Origin: an uncultured Flammeovirgaceae bacterium
GTDB taxonomy: Bacteria; Bacteroidota; Bacteroidia; Cytophagales; Cyclobacteriaceae
Length of the DNA: 56,638 bases
Direction: 5' to 3'
NCBI GenBank assembly: GCA_937884755.1
Contig: CAKZYJ010000522.1
Span: 1 to 56,638 of the forward strand
Part shown: piece by piece, positions 7,529 to 16,348 of the stretch
Numbering within the stretch: position 1 is the first letter of the stretch
How the letters are laid out: the number at the start of each line of letters is the position of its first letter
Notes under the pieces: model-generated
Told to the model about the DNA's origin: nothing
The model's input: only the letters and a program-made list of their open reading frames with translations
Database searches by the model: none
Program-made: the position numbers and the translations under genes

Positions 7529-7625
7529 GTGTTTAGGTATTCAAGTGTTCATGTTGCTGTAAGATAACGTTCACATACAAAAAGCAAAATTCATGAACAC
7601 TTGGATACACGAAAACTTGAACACA
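7519..7625. promoter_or_regulatory. Cluster of GTGTTCATG direct and inverted repeats
   Basis: A perfect 12 bp inverted repeat, CAAGTGTTCATG (7542-7553) and CATGAACACTTG (7592-7603), is flanked by related copies AAGTGTTCATG at the RLP start codon and AAACTTGAACAC near 7613-7625. The cluster fills the gap between the oxidoreductase and RLP genes. It may be an operator, an RNA structure controlling RLP translation, or a dispersed mini-repeat. Confidence 0.45.
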
Positions 7626-7628
7626 GTA

Positions 7629-8669
7629 CTAAGAAAATATCGGTGTTTCTAGCGTAATTACCTGCTTCATTTTGGCCGAGCGGTAGCATTCGTAGACGAG
7701 CTGTAGCGTTCGGTAATTATCGGTAGCGGTGGTTTCGGGTTTGGTGCCGTTTTGCAGGGCGGTCAGAAAGTCCTGATTGATGTTTACCATACTGGAGTGC
7801 ACCAGAGCGTAGTCGGGGTTGGCCCAATCGTAGTTTTTGGGAGTGGCCACTTTGCGGTGACTACCCTCCCGGTTGGTTACCGTAATGCGGTAGTTATGAT
7901 CCAGACGAACGGAGCCCTCGCTACCCTCTATCAGTAGCAGTGTGTGGGGAAAAGCTTCTTTCTCCAGAAGGGAGGCGTAAGACATCTCCGCGTAACAGTG
8001 TACTCCGCTAGTCATCTCCATCAGTACGTTGGCTACATCTTCTCCGGCAATATTCGGGTTTACGCGTTGGGTAATACAACGTAAGTTGGCAACTTCTCCG
8101 AACAGAAAACGAACGATGTCCAGCGTATGAGAGCCAATATCAGCTAAAATAAATTGATCTAGCTCGGCCAGATTGGGCTGATTATCAAATACCGGAAAGG
8201 CCGAGGTAAAAGTTACCCGCCCTTTAAATACTCGCCCGATCTCGCCATCATCCAGTATAGCTTTTACTCGCCGTAGCGGGGTCTGCCAACGGAAATTCTC
8301 GTGCACGAACAACGGAACTCCGGCGGCGCGGTGAGCCATGATCATCTGCCGAGCGGTTTCCATATCGGGGGCGAAGGGCTTCTGACAGATAGCCGGTAGC
8401 TGATAGCGGGCTGCTAACTGGGTAAACTCCGCGTGCGATTCTATCGTGGTGATAATATCCACAAAGTCTAGCGACTCCCGCTCCAGCATGGTCCGGGCAT
8501 CGGTATAGTAATTGGACGCTCCAAACTTTTTAGCCGTTTTCTGAGCTTTATCGGCATCCCGGTCGCAAACCGCTACCAGTTTGGCGCCTTGCAGTTCCTG
8601 CCAGGCAGCAATCTGATACTGGGCCCAGAATCCGCATCCAATTACGGCAAATGATAACTCCTTGTTCAT
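7629..8669 (-). CDS. Gfo/Idh/MocA family oxidoreductase
   Basis: 346 residues, cytoplasmic. N-terminal Rossmann fold: FAVIGCGFWAQYQIAAW with the GxGxxA-type turn, then VCDRDADKAQ for the cofactor ribose. The family EKP motif appears as CQKPFAPD at about residue 95, keeping the Lys. The C-terminal half has DIGSHTLDIVRFLFG, the GxHxxD-type segment near the active site. These enzymes oxidise or reduce sugar carbons with NAD(P). It precedes the RLP gene on the minus strand and follows the sulfatase by 98 nt, so it probably belongs to the same catabolic unit. The specific substrate cannot be read from the sequence. Confidence 0.88.
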   Translation of the reverse strand: MNKELSFAVIGCGFWAQYQIAAWQELQGAKLVAVCDRDADKAQKTAKKFGASNYYTDARTMLERESLDFVDIITTIESHAEFTQLAARYQLPAICQKPFAPDMETARQMIMAHRAAGVPLFVHENFRWQTPLRRVKAILDDGEIGRVFKGRVTFTSAFPVFDNQPNLAELDQFILADIGSHTLDIVRFLFGEVANLRCITQRVNPNIAGEDVANVLMEMTSGVHCYAEMSYASLLEKEAFPHTLLLIEGSEGSVRLDHNYRITVTNREGSHRKVATPKNYDWANPDYALVHSSMVNINQDFLTALQNGTKPETTATDNYRTLQLVYECYRSAKMKQVITLETPIFS

Positions 8670-8767
8670 GGCTCACAAACATAAAAAAATAAAAAGAGGT
8701 GAAGCGTATTTTTCGAGGATATTCGACAAAATTGGTAGGAACAGGTCGCTAAATTGAAGGATTTTAC

Positions 8768-10201
8768 CTACTTCTTCCACACTTGGCTCTCAGCGGTAAT
8801 TTCTACATCCCAGGGTTGAGGAGGCAGTGGGACATAACGCGGGTCACTATCCTGTTGGGGAAAGGTCTCTATGACTGAAGCTAGCTGCTCGTAGTTCTTC
8901 CGGGCTTCTTCCGAGGGGAGGTTATCAGATAAGTCCTGTTGTTCGTAGGGGTCAGTTTCCAGATCGTAAAATTGCGCGGCTTGACCGTCAGTGTCTACGT
9001 ACAGCTTGTACTGCTTATTGCGGATCACCCGGTCGCGATAACGGTACTCGTTTTCTACGCCCTTCTCGGTCAGGCGGGCGTTATTCTGTCCGCCCATACT
9101 TAGTATCCACGAGCGCTCCGTATCGGAAGTATCGCCGTAGATTACCTCTTTGAAGGAAACTCCGTCGGTTTTCTGACCGGAGGGAACTTCCCTTCCGGCG
9201 ATATCCAAAAAGGTAGGTAGCAAGTCGGAGAAATCAATTAAGGCATCGGATACTTGACCTTGGGGTACTTTGCCCGGACAGCTTACAATGAAGGGCGCAT
9301 CAATCCCGGCTTCAATGGTCATTCCCTTACCACCTTCTACAGGATAACCCTCCAGTGTTCCCTCAATACCTCGAGACGTACCGTTATCGGTCGTCCAGAT
9401 AATAACAGTATTGTCCCGTACTCCGGCATCTTCCAAAGCCTGAACAATTTCGCCGGTAATAGCATCAGTGTAGCGCACCATCGCTTTATGCTTTCCCAGG
9501 TTATCCTCAGCCGAACTGCCGGGTGGGTTCACCAACGGCGGGTGGGTGAGCACCATTGGGAAATAAATGAACATACTGGTATCGCGGTGCTCGTGGATGA
9601 AATCAATAATAAAATCCTTAAATACATCCGGTCCGAAGACATCGGGGTAGGTTCGGCTACCGGTTTCAGTAGAGATGTAGGGGTTCCAGTAACGTTCGGC
9701 ACTGGCTTCTACTCCGGTTTCGTAACCGGTCCACATGCAGTAGTGGTCGAAGCCGTGACGGGCCATAGCGTCGGGTTGCACCCGAAAGTCGTTGATTTGC
9801 CACTTGCCGGCAATAGCAGTTTCATAGCCCGCTGCTTTCATCATTCGGCCTAACGAGGGGTTGGTGGTTTCGTCGAAGTGAGCACCGCCGCCCCAGCGGG
9901 GCACGTCCCAGTGGTTTACCCAACCGTGACGAAATGGATACTGCCCGGTGAGTAGCGTTACCCGGGTGGGAGTACACTGGGGCATGGAATAAACGTTCTC
10001 GAACCGGGTTCCCGCTTCGGCTAACTGGTCTATGTTGGGAGTGGTAATGCTATCGGCTCCGTAACAGCTTACCCACTCTTTCCCCAGATCATCTACCATA
10101 ATGAAGAGAATGTTCGGGGGGCGGTCGATACTATTCTCTTCCTCCTTGCTCTTGCATTGAGTAAGTGAGAGAGCAATAAACAACAGGGTAATAGTTTTCA
10201 T
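8768..10201 (-). CDS. Secreted sulfatase (S1 family), lipoprotein
   Basis: 477 residues with lipoprotein signal LSLTQC (Cys16). N-terminal metal site NILFIMVDDLG, then the activation motif CTPTR (Cys76), which requires conversion of Cys to formylglycine by a maturase not seen in this window. Further family signatures are AGKWQIND and FPMVLTHPP, and TTDNGTSRGIEG near the second metal site. The C-terminal subdomain YKLYVDTDGQAAQFYDLETD is typical of S1 enzymes. Its start overlaps the binding-protein gene by 4 nt (ATGA), so desulfation is tied to the ABC importer: presumably a sulfated sugar or glycan fragment is desulfated before uptake. Exact subfamily not assigned. Confidence 0.9.
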   Translation of the reverse strand: MKTITLLFIALSLTQCKSKEEENSIDRPPNILFIMVDDLGKEWVSCYGADSITTPNIDQLAEAGTRFENVYSMPQCTPTRVTLLTGQYPFRHGWVNHWDVPRWGGGAHFDETTNPSLGRMMKAAGYETAIAGKWQINDFRVQPDAMARHGFDHYCMWTGYETGVEASAERYWNPYISTETGSRTYPDVFGPDVFKDFIIDFIHEHRDTSMFIYFPMVLTHPPLVNPPGSSAEDNLGKHKAMVRYTDAITGEIVQALEDAGVRDNTVIIWTTDNGTSRGIEGTLEGYPVEGGKGMTIEAGIDAPFIVSCPGKVPQGQVSDALIDFSDLLPTFLDIAGREVPSGQKTDGVSFKEVIYGDTSDTERSWILSMGGQNNARLTEKGVENEYRYRDRVIRNKQYKLYVDTDGQAAQFYDLETDPYEQQDLSDNLPSEEARKNYEQLASVIETFPQQDSDPRYVPLPPQPWDVEITAESQVWKK

Positions 10202-11232
10202 TCTTTATTTAGAAAAGGCTGCATATTTTCGGGAGTAATGGCGAAGGTACCGGTGTTCACAGAATGGGGTACGTTAGCGATGCCGATCGCCTGGTCGTTT
10301 TTGGAAAGCTGGTTTGTGCTGTGCACCATATCGTAGAGAAACTGAGCTCCGTACCAGGTGAATAGCTCTCGCTTCTGGCAAACCAGTTGCTGTATCGCGC
10401 CTTCTTCCATTAGGGTTAACAGCTCCGGCTCGTAGTTCACCGTAGTGACTTTTACGTTGCCTACCTTTCCGGCCTCTTTCACCGTTTGGGCGCAGCCGAA
10501 GCCGCTCATAGGGGTGAAAGCACAGAAGGCGGCTAAATCAGGGTTGGCACTCAGTACGTCGGCAGCGATCCGGGCGGCTATTTCCGCGTTCGCCTGGTCG
10601 TCATATCTGCCGATCAGTTCAATCTCCGGGTACTGCTCGATAACATCCATCAGCCCGCGGTAACCGTTTTCCATGTTGGTCATCCCTAAGATGCCGAGGT
10701 AGACAATCTTCCCTTTACCGCCAATGAGCTTTACTACTTCCTCGCCCATCAGTGTACCCATCTCGTACCAGTCAGTACCGAGGAAAGCGTGGCGTTTACT
10801 CAGCGGGATATCCGAATCGTAGACCACGGTGGGAATCCCAGCTTCCACCGCTTTATCAATGGCCGAGGCAATCGCCGGATCAGTACCGTTAATCAGCAAA
10901 CCGGTAGGCCTCGTACCGATAACCTGTTCAATGACCGAGATTTGCGCTTGTATGTCCCATTCGGAAGGGCCGAGGATAGAAGTTTTTACGCCCCGCTGCT
11001 GCCCCCAGCGCTTAAAAGCGACCTGATCGTGATTAACGTACATGGGGTAGTTAACGATGGTAGTAACCATCACGTACTCTTCATCCGAACTAACTTCCGC
11101 AGATTGGTTAGCCACCTGCTGTTCTCGGTACTTGGCACCTTTCTCAGGGTCGCAGGAAATCAGCAGCAAGCTTAGCAGCAGTAAAAAAATGCCGATTTGG
11201 AAGTGAAATAGAAATTTATAGCGGCAATTCAT
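10198..11232 (-). CDS. Sugar ABC transporter substrate-binding lipoprotein, copy 1
   Basis: 344 residues. Lipobox LLISC is followed by DPEKGAKYREQQ, identical in the neighbouring paralogue. The fold is a type-I periplasmic sugar-binding protein (RbsB/LacI-like): GLLINGTDPAIASAIDKAVE, GIPTVVYDSD, and FLGTDWYEMG are standard landmarks. It overlaps the upstream binding-protein gene by 4 nt and the downstream sulfatase by 4 nt. Compared with copy 2 it differs in the ligand-side segment (FTPMSGFGCAQ against FDANSGPGIG), suggesting a different or broadened ligand range. Anchoring to the inner membrane is expected for an importer in Bacteroidota. Confidence 0.9.
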   Translation of the reverse strand: MNCRYKFLFHFQIGIFLLLLSLLLISCDPEKGAKYREQQVANQSAEVSSDEEYVMVTTIVNYPMYVNHDQVAFKRWGQQRGVKTSILGPSEWDIQAQISVIEQVIGTRPTGLLINGTDPAIASAIDKAVEAGIPTVVYDSDIPLSKRHAFLGTDWYEMGTLMGEEVVKLIGGKGKIVYLGILGMTNMENGYRGLMDVIEQYPEIELIGRYDDQANAEIAARIAADVLSANPDLAAFCAFTPMSGFGCAQTVKEAGKVGNVKVTTVNYEPELLTLMEEGAIQQLVCQKRELFTWYGAQFLYDMVHSTNQLSKNDQAIGIANVPHSVNTGTFAITPENMQPFLNKE

Positions 11233-12227
11233 GAACCGATGAATTGATCTACGTTTTCAGGGGTAATAGTAAGCAATCCGGTGTTGACGTGGTAAGGTAC
11301 GTTGGTGATTCCAGCGGCCTGATCATCGCCCGAAAGTTGGTTGGTTTGGTGCACCATATCGTAGAGAAACTGGGCTCCGTACCAGGTAAATAGTTCGCGC
11401 TTTTGCCCAACCAGTAAATCAATCACGCCTTCTTGCACCAGCTTGAGATGCTCTGGCTCCCAATCAACGGTAGTTACCTTGATCTCACCTGCTTTTCCCG
11501 CTTCTTTAATGGCCAGGCCGATGCCGGGACCACTATTGGCATCAAAACCACATACACCTGCTAAATCGGGGTTAGCACTAATCAGATCGGAGGTGATACG
11601 AGCTGCTTCCTCCACGTTGGCCTTGTCGTCGTACTTACCAATGAATTCAATGTTCGGGTACTCGGCCAATACATCCTGCAATCCTTGAAAACCGGCTTCC
11701 TGGTTGGTCATGCCCAGAATACCCATGCAGGCTACTTTCCCTTTGCCGTTAATCAGCTTGACCATCGCCTCGCCCTGCAAACGTCCCATCTCGTACCAGT
11801 CGGTACCGAGAAAAGCGTGGCGTTTACTTAGCGGAATATCCGAGTCGTAGACCACGGTAGGAATGCCGGCTTCCACGGCTTTATTGATAGCTGATGCAAT
11901 CGCGGGATCAGTGCCGTTGATTAATAGACCCGTAGGGCGCGTACCTACTACCTGCTCAATGGTGGCGATTTGCGCCTGCACGTCCCATTCGGAGGGACCA
12001 AGGATGGAAGTTTTTACCCCTCGTTGCTGTCCCCACTTCTTAAATGCCGCTTGATCGTGATTAACGTATAGCGGCATGTTCACGGCGGTAGTGACCATTA
12101 CGTATTCTTCGTTCGGGTCAATTTCTGCGGCTTGGTTAGCAGCCTGCTGCTCCCGGTACTTCGCCCCTTTCTCCGGATCGCAGGCGATTAGAGTGAGAAT
12201 GCTTATAAGAATTAGATAGTACTTCAT
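11229..12227 (-). CDS. Sugar ABC transporter substrate-binding lipoprotein, copy 2
   Basis: 332 residues with lipobox LIAC and the same DPEKGAKYREQQ start of the mature protein as copy 1. RbsB-type landmarks are shared almost word for word with copy 1 (SILGPSEWD, NGTDPAIASAI, HAFLGTDWYEMG), so the two arose by tandem duplication. The second lobe has diverged more. It begins 1 nt after the end of the permease gene and ends overlapping the start of copy 1. Presumed ligand is a pentose- or hexose-like sugar; unknown in detail. Confidence 0.9.
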   Translation of the reverse strand: MKYYLILISILTLIACDPEKGAKYREQQAANQAAEIDPNEEYVMVTTAVNMPLYVNHDQAAFKKWGQQRGVKTSILGPSEWDVQAQIATIEQVVGTRPTGLLINGTDPAIASAINKAVEAGIPTVVYDSDIPLSKRHAFLGTDWYEMGRLQGEAMVKLINGKGKVACMGILGMTNQEAGFQGLQDVLAEYPNIEFIGKYDDKANVEEAARITSDLISANPDLAGVCGFDANSGPGIGLAIKEAGKAGEIKVTTVDWEPEHLKLVQEGVIDLLVGQKRELFTWYGAQFLYDMVHQTNQLSGDDQAAGITNVPYHVNTGLLTITPENVDQFIGS

Positions 12228-12228
12228 G

Positions 12229-13245
12229 TTAGGCTTGTACTTGTTTGGGTGACGCTACCGAGGTAGCCTGTTGAACGTATTTTTTAGGGGTGGTTCCAGC
12301 TCGCTTTTTCAGCAGAATGTCAATGGCAACGGCTCCGATCAGAATCAGTCCGAGAATAATTTCCTGCCAGTAGCCGGATACCCGGGCCAGAATCATAATG
12401 TTGCTGACTAAGCCCATGAAGAGGGTTCCGAGCAGTGCCCCTATAATCTTTCCTTGTCCGCCCAGCAGGCTGGCACCACCCAGAATCACCGCGGTAATTA
12501 CCCGCAGTTCCATACCGCGCCCGGAGGTGGCCAGTGCGGCTCCCAGCCGAGAGGCCAGCAAAATTCCGGCAATACCCGCCAGAGAAGAAATCAGTACAAA
12601 GCCAATAATCTTCACCCGGTCTACCCGGATACCCGACAGATTAGCCGCTTTCTCGTTACCACCGATGTAGTAGAACTGCCGGAAAAATACGGTGCGAGCT
12701 ACTAGAATGCTGAAGACCGCCACGATAATTAGCATAAACCAAACTGGCGACTGAATACCCAGAATCTTGGTCTGACCAATGGTGTTAAAATCGGCGGGCA
12801 GGTTCTGGATACCCGCTCCGGCGATCATCAGGGCTAGCCCACGGACAATGCCCATCATAGCTAGCGTTTGAATGAGTGGATTAATGCCTACTTTGGCCAC
12901 CAGCAGTCCGTTTACTAATCCAATGACGGCTGATAGCCCTAACCCAACCAGAATAGCTACCGGAGTGTACATACCGTAGTAGTACATCAGGTAGGCAGTG
13001 ATACTGCCGGCAAAAGCCACTACCGAACCCACTGATAGATCGAACATCCCCGAGATCAGTAGCAACATCATACCTACGGCCACGATAGACTCGATAGAGA
13101 GATTGAGCAGCACTAGCGAGATATTATCAAAAGTAGGAAACTTACTGGGCCAGATCAGGCTGCATACCACGAACATCACTACGATGGTGAGAGCAAGGGT
13201 AACGACCCGATCTTGTAATCCCTGAATGATTCGGGTTCGGTTCAT
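12229..13245 (-). CDS. Sugar ABC transporter permease (RbsC type)
   Basis: 338 residues with about eight to ten membrane helices, the BPD_transp_2 (RbsC/AraH) family. Landmarks: MLLLISGMFDLSVGSVVAFAG near residue 60, which is the family signature, GLVNGLLVAKVGINPLIQTLA, and RVITAVILGGASLLGGQGKI, the cytoplasmic coupling loop that meets the ATPase. A basic tail follows the last helix. It lies 3 nt downstream of the ATPase gene and 1 nt upstream of the binding protein. A single permease gene is present, so it would form a homodimer, as in RbsABC systems. Confidence 0.93.
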   Translation of the reverse strand: MNRTRIIQGLQDRVVTLALTIVVMFVVCSLIWPSKFPTFDNISLVLLNLSIESIVAVGMMLLLISGMFDLSVGSVVAFAGSITAYLMYYYGMYTPVAILVGLGLSAVIGLVNGLLVAKVGINPLIQTLAMMGIVRGLALMIAGAGIQNLPADFNTIGQTKILGIQSPVWFMLIIVAVFSILVARTVFFRQFYYIGGNEKAANLSGIRVDRVKIIGFVLISSLAGIAGILLASRLGAALATSGRGMELRVITAVILGGASLLGGQGKIIGALLGTLFMGLVSNIMILARVSGYWQEIILGLILIGAVAIDILLKKRAGTTPKKYVQQATSVASPKQVQA

Positions 13246-13248
13246 AGG

Positions 13249-14748
13249 CTAAGCGTACATGTTTTTAGTGCCGGAGGCGTAGTGCATAATTTCTTCTTCG
13301 GTGGCCTGCTCGCGGGTGAGTTCGGCGGTAATAATGCCGTTCCACATCACCAGAATACGGTCACTTAGCAGCAGTACCTCCGGCAACTCCGAAGAGATAA
13401 GTAAAATGCTGACTCCCTGTCGGGTAAGTTCGTTCAAGATAGCATAAATCTCGGATTTCGCACCCACATCTACCCCGTGCGTCGGTTCATCCACAATAAA
13501 TACCTTGGGCTGCCGCATCAACCACTTGGCCAACACTACCTTCTGCTGGTTTCCCCCGCTCAGGTTCAGTACTTTCTGTTGGCTGCCGGGAGTGATGATA
13601 CGAAGCTGCCGGATGTAGTCCTCAGCTTCCTGCTTAATCTGCTGGGGTTTCAGTACCCCTCGGTCGGCAACCGCTTCCAGGTTGGCGGCCACTACGTTGT
13701 CAGCCACGCTCATGTCCAGAAACAGCCCCTGGGTTTTTCGCGATTCGGGTAGGTAGCCAATTCCCTGCTGGATAGCATCCCTCGGATGGTTGATCTTAGT
13801 GGATTTACCTTCCAGTAACACTTTTCCTTCTAGAATAGGATCGGCTCCCAGAATAGCCCGGGCTACTTCGGTACGGCCCGCCCCGACTAGTCCGGCCAAA
13901 GCTAGAATTTCGCCTTTTTTTAGTTGAAAGCTCACGTTACGAAAACGTTCTCCCTGAAGGTTATGTACTTCTAACACTACCTGATCACTAGCGTAGTTTT
14001 GGGTATCCTGTACCTGCAAGTCGCGTCCCACCATTTTGCGAATCAGCGTGTCTACGGTCACTTCATTAATCTCGAAGGTGCCCTGCGGTTGGCCATCTTT
14101 CAGGACGGATACCCGGTCGGCAATCTCGAAGATTTCGGCCATACGGTGGGAGATGTAAATGATGGATGTTCCTTCTTGCCTCAGGCGATGAATAATGCTA
14201 AACAGAATCTTAGTTTCTACCTCGGTGATAGATGCCGTAGGCTCGTCCAGAATCAGTAATTCCGGTTCCTGGGAAAGGGCTTTGGCAATTTCTACCATTT
14301 GCTGCTTGGCCACGGACAAAGAACCTACCAGGCTTTGCGGGCGAATATCGGATAACCCCAGTCGTTCCAGTAGGCTTTTCGTCTGCTGATGCAGCCGAGT
14401 AAAGTCAATAAAACCGAAGCGGTTGCGGGGCTTATTGCGGATAAAGATGTTTTCGGCTACGCTCAGTGTTTCCACTAGGCTACGCTCCTGATACACAATA
14501 GCAATACCTAGCCGTTGGGCTTCAATCGGGTTAGGGATCTGTACCTCCTGCCCTTTCCAGCGGATACTACCCCCGTTAGGCTGCAAGTTTCCCGAGAGGA
14601 TGTTCATTAGGGTGCTCTTGCCCGCTCCGTTTTCGCCACAGAGCGCGTGTACTTCGCCCGCTCGTACGGTCAGCGAAACCTGATCTAGCGCCTTCACGCC
14701 AGGAAACTCTTTGGAAATCTGCTGTAGCTCTAGGTTGTTGTCGGGCAC
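13249..14748 (-). CDS. Sugar ABC transporter ATP-binding protein (RbsA type, double domain)
   Basis: About 499 residues, the size of RbsA/MglA-type proteins with two nucleotide-binding domains. First domain: Walker A GENGAGKST, signature LSVAKQQMVEIAKAL, Walker B LLILDEPTAS. Second domain: LVGAGRTE as a degenerate Walker A, signature LSGGNQQKVVLAKWL, Walker B VFIVDEPTHGVD. The frame is open to 14853, but the sequence before residue VPDNN does not fit the family, so I favour the GTG at 14748. A start at 14853 would overlap the upstream phosphodiesterase gene. Followed by permease and both binding proteins in the same operon. Confidence 0.88.
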   Translation of the reverse strand: MPDNNLELQQISKEFPGVKALDQVSLTVRAGEVHALCGENGAGKSTLMNILSGNLQPNGGSIRWKGQEVQIPNPIEAQRLGIAIVYQERSLVETLSVAENIFIRNKPRNRFGFIDFTRLHQQTKSLLERLGLSDIRPQSLVGSLSVAKQQMVEIAKALSQEPELLILDEPTASITEVETKILFSIIHRLRQEGTSIIYISHRMAEIFEIADRVSVLKDGQPQGTFEINEVTVDTLIRKMVGRDLQVQDTQNYASDQVVLEVHNLQGERFRNVSFQLKKGEILALAGLVGAGRTEVARAILGADPILEGKVLLEGKSTKINHPRDAIQQGIGYLPESRKTQGLFLDMSVADNVVAANLEAVADRGVLKPQQIKQEAEDYIRQLRIITPGSQQKVLNLSGGNQQKVVLAKWLMRQPKVFIVDEPTHGVDVGAKSEIYAILNELTRQGVSILLISSELPEVLLLSDRILVMWNGIITAELTREQATEEEIMHYASGTKNMYA

Positions 14749-14824
14749 TCCGAATAATTTTTTCCAATATAAAAAAAATTCGGATTGCCCGAGCGGGTAG
14801 TACAGAACAGCACTTGGGAGGAGT

Positions 14825-15643
14825 CTAGAACCAGCGATCGAACTCAGAATCAATCTGAAATTCGGTAATCCCGGCTGCTTTCAACCGGAGAACGTCGGCT
14901 TTCGCCTCTTCCATCATAGTTGCCGAGTTGCGGTAGTGAAATTTATTGATTGAGGGTACTACAGTTATATCATTTTCCTGCGCCCAGACGACAGTCCCCT
15001 TATCCAGTTCATTACCGTGCTCAAACAGAAAGTATAGTTCGGCGACGGGTTCACCGTTTTTTTGAGCTTGCTTGATGTAGTTTCGGTTTTTTCCAATTTT
15101 GGCCTTTCCGAAAAGACATTTTTGGGAAGCTTCTGTACCAATGAGGTAGGCTTGAGTCAGCAGGTCGTATTTTTTTAGAACCGTCTCAATTTGCTCGCAA
15201 AATGTATCGCTGTGGGGAGCCTTGGTATCTATCATCAGTTGCAGTTTGCCCTGGCAAAGTTGGGCCATCTCTTCCAACGTAAGTGGAGCCTGATTACCAG
15301 GATCAGAGCGTAGCCACTTAATCTCATTCAGCGTCATATTTTCTACTTTACCTTTGTGCTGATAGAAGCGCTGAAAATCCGGGTCGTGCTGTACTACGGC
15401 TTTCCCATCTTTGGTTTCCCGGATGTCAATCTCAATCATCCAGTAGCCTCGGTCAATTGCCTCTTTCACGGCAGCAGGGCTATTTTCAGCGTAAAGATCT
15501 TCAACCACTCCTCCCCGGTGGGCAATAAGTTTACAATAAAGAGGATCTGAGGCGTTTTCCTGTTGGTCGAGCCGAGGTTGATCTAATCCATGAAGTGTGA
15601 ATAGTATACCCGCTAAGTGCATTGCTAGGGAAAATAAGAGCAT
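14825..15643 (-). CDS. Glycerophosphodiester phosphodiesterase family protein
   Basis: 272 residues with an N-terminal hydrophobic signal or anchor. GDPD-family landmarks: CKLIAHRGG (catalytic His-Arg), AENSPAAV, WMIEIDIRETKDG with the metal-binding Glu and Asp, and VVQHDPDFQRF with the second catalytic His. Later LQLMIDTKA carries a further acidic metal ligand. Such enzymes cleave glycerophosphodiesters, but related Bacteroidota proteins can have other phosphodiester or even non-phosphate substrates. It is 76 nt upstream of the ABC ATPase, so it probably heads this transcription unit. Family sure; substrate unknown. Confidence 0.85.
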   Translation of the reverse strand: MLLFSLAMHLAGILFTLHGLDQPRLDQQENASDPLYCKLIAHRGGVVEDLYAENSPAAVKEAIDRGYWMIEIDIRETKDGKAVVQHDPDFQRFYQHKGKVENMTLNEIKWLRSDPGNQAPLTLEEMAQLCQGKLQLMIDTKAPHSDTFCEQIETVLKKYDLLTQAYLIGTEASQKCLFGKAKIGKNRNYIKQAQKNGEPVAELYFLFEHGNELDKGTVVWAQENDITVVPSINKFHYRNSATMMEEAKADVLRLKAAGITEFQIDSEFDRWF

Positions 15644-15985
15644 AGTTAATTAGGTTGGTAACTAGTGGAGGGCCTTTTTCTACAATCGACTAATTTTCAC
15701 ACTCGATTTGGGGGGTGCTAAAACAAAATAAAAGAAAAATAATGAGGTGTTTGTTACCCAGATGTTACGATTTTCTCTTTTTGACAGTCAGGCGAACCAA
15801 CTATCAGATTACCGTTTCTTCCGCGTACTGCATTGTTTGCTCGTTGCATTGCCTGTTTGCGGTAGGTTTGGGCTTGATCAAAATCATTTACAGTAGTGTA
15901 GTACTATTTAATTAGCGGAAAAGAGCGAAGTACTTCGGTATCAATTTTGATACTAACAGGAGTAGCAATCTAACTTATTACGATC
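15644..15985. promoter_or_regulatory. Divergent intergenic region with a palindrome
   Basis: This 342 nt gap separates the phosphodiesterase gene (minus) from a small secreted protein (plus), so promoters in both directions are expected. A perfect palindromic hairpin GTATCAA-TT-TTGATAC lies at 15938-15953, 32 nt before the plus-strand ATG. It could be an operator or 5' leader hairpin. No convincing gene was seen. Confidence 0.35.
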
Positions 15986-16348
15986 ATGAAATTTTTTCTC
16001 TCTATCCTACCTCTTTTTATCATTAGCCTTACTACCTATTCCCAAAATCAGTCAATACGAACCGAAGAATACTGTGAGGTAGAAGTAGAACGGACTGGTT
16101 CTGTTTGCCATATCCGGTTAGATTTCGGTCAGCCTCCGAATAGAGGATTAATGAACTGGGTTGATAAACTACGCGATTCGGTGACCAGACGTCCACTTGA
16201 GTTTAATTCAGCGATGGATGCTTTAAATTATATGAATGGGCAAGGGTGGGTATTAGTACAGGCATACAGTAGCGATAGCTGTAACACCCGCTACATCATG
16301 CGTCGCTCGTTACTAGGGGAAACTGGTTACGAGGTTGTACCTCGCTAG
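15986..16348 (+). CDS. Small secreted hypothetical protein
   Basis: 120 residues with signal peptide MKFFLSILPLFIISLTTYSQ. The mature part has EYCEVEV, CHIRLDFGQ and the segment AMDALNYMNGQGWVLVQAYS followed by RYIMRR, a pattern recurrent in small Bacteroidota secreted proteins of unknown function in which a short gene-wide WVLV strand precedes the end. No catalytic motif. The stop codon shares the CTAG sequence with the stop of the converging minus-strand gene, so the two genes overlap by a few bases. Confidence 0.7.
   Translation: MKFFLSILPLFIISLTTYSQNQSIRTEEYCEVEVERTGSVCHIRLDFGQPPNRGLMNWVDKLRDSVTRRPLEFNSAMDALNYMNGQGWVLVQAYSSDSCNTRYIMRRSLLGETGYEVVPR

Noticed and set aside
9254..9853. 199-codon plus-strand frame inside the sulfatase gene
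   Set aside because: Antisense shadow of a clear sulfatase; no family resemblance.
12398..12705. Plus-strand frames over the permease
   Set aside because: Antisense to a well-defined RbsC-type permease.
15715..15915. 66-codon plus-strand frame between phosphodiesterase and secreted protein
   Set aside because: No start context, no similarity, low-complexity hydrophobic composition.
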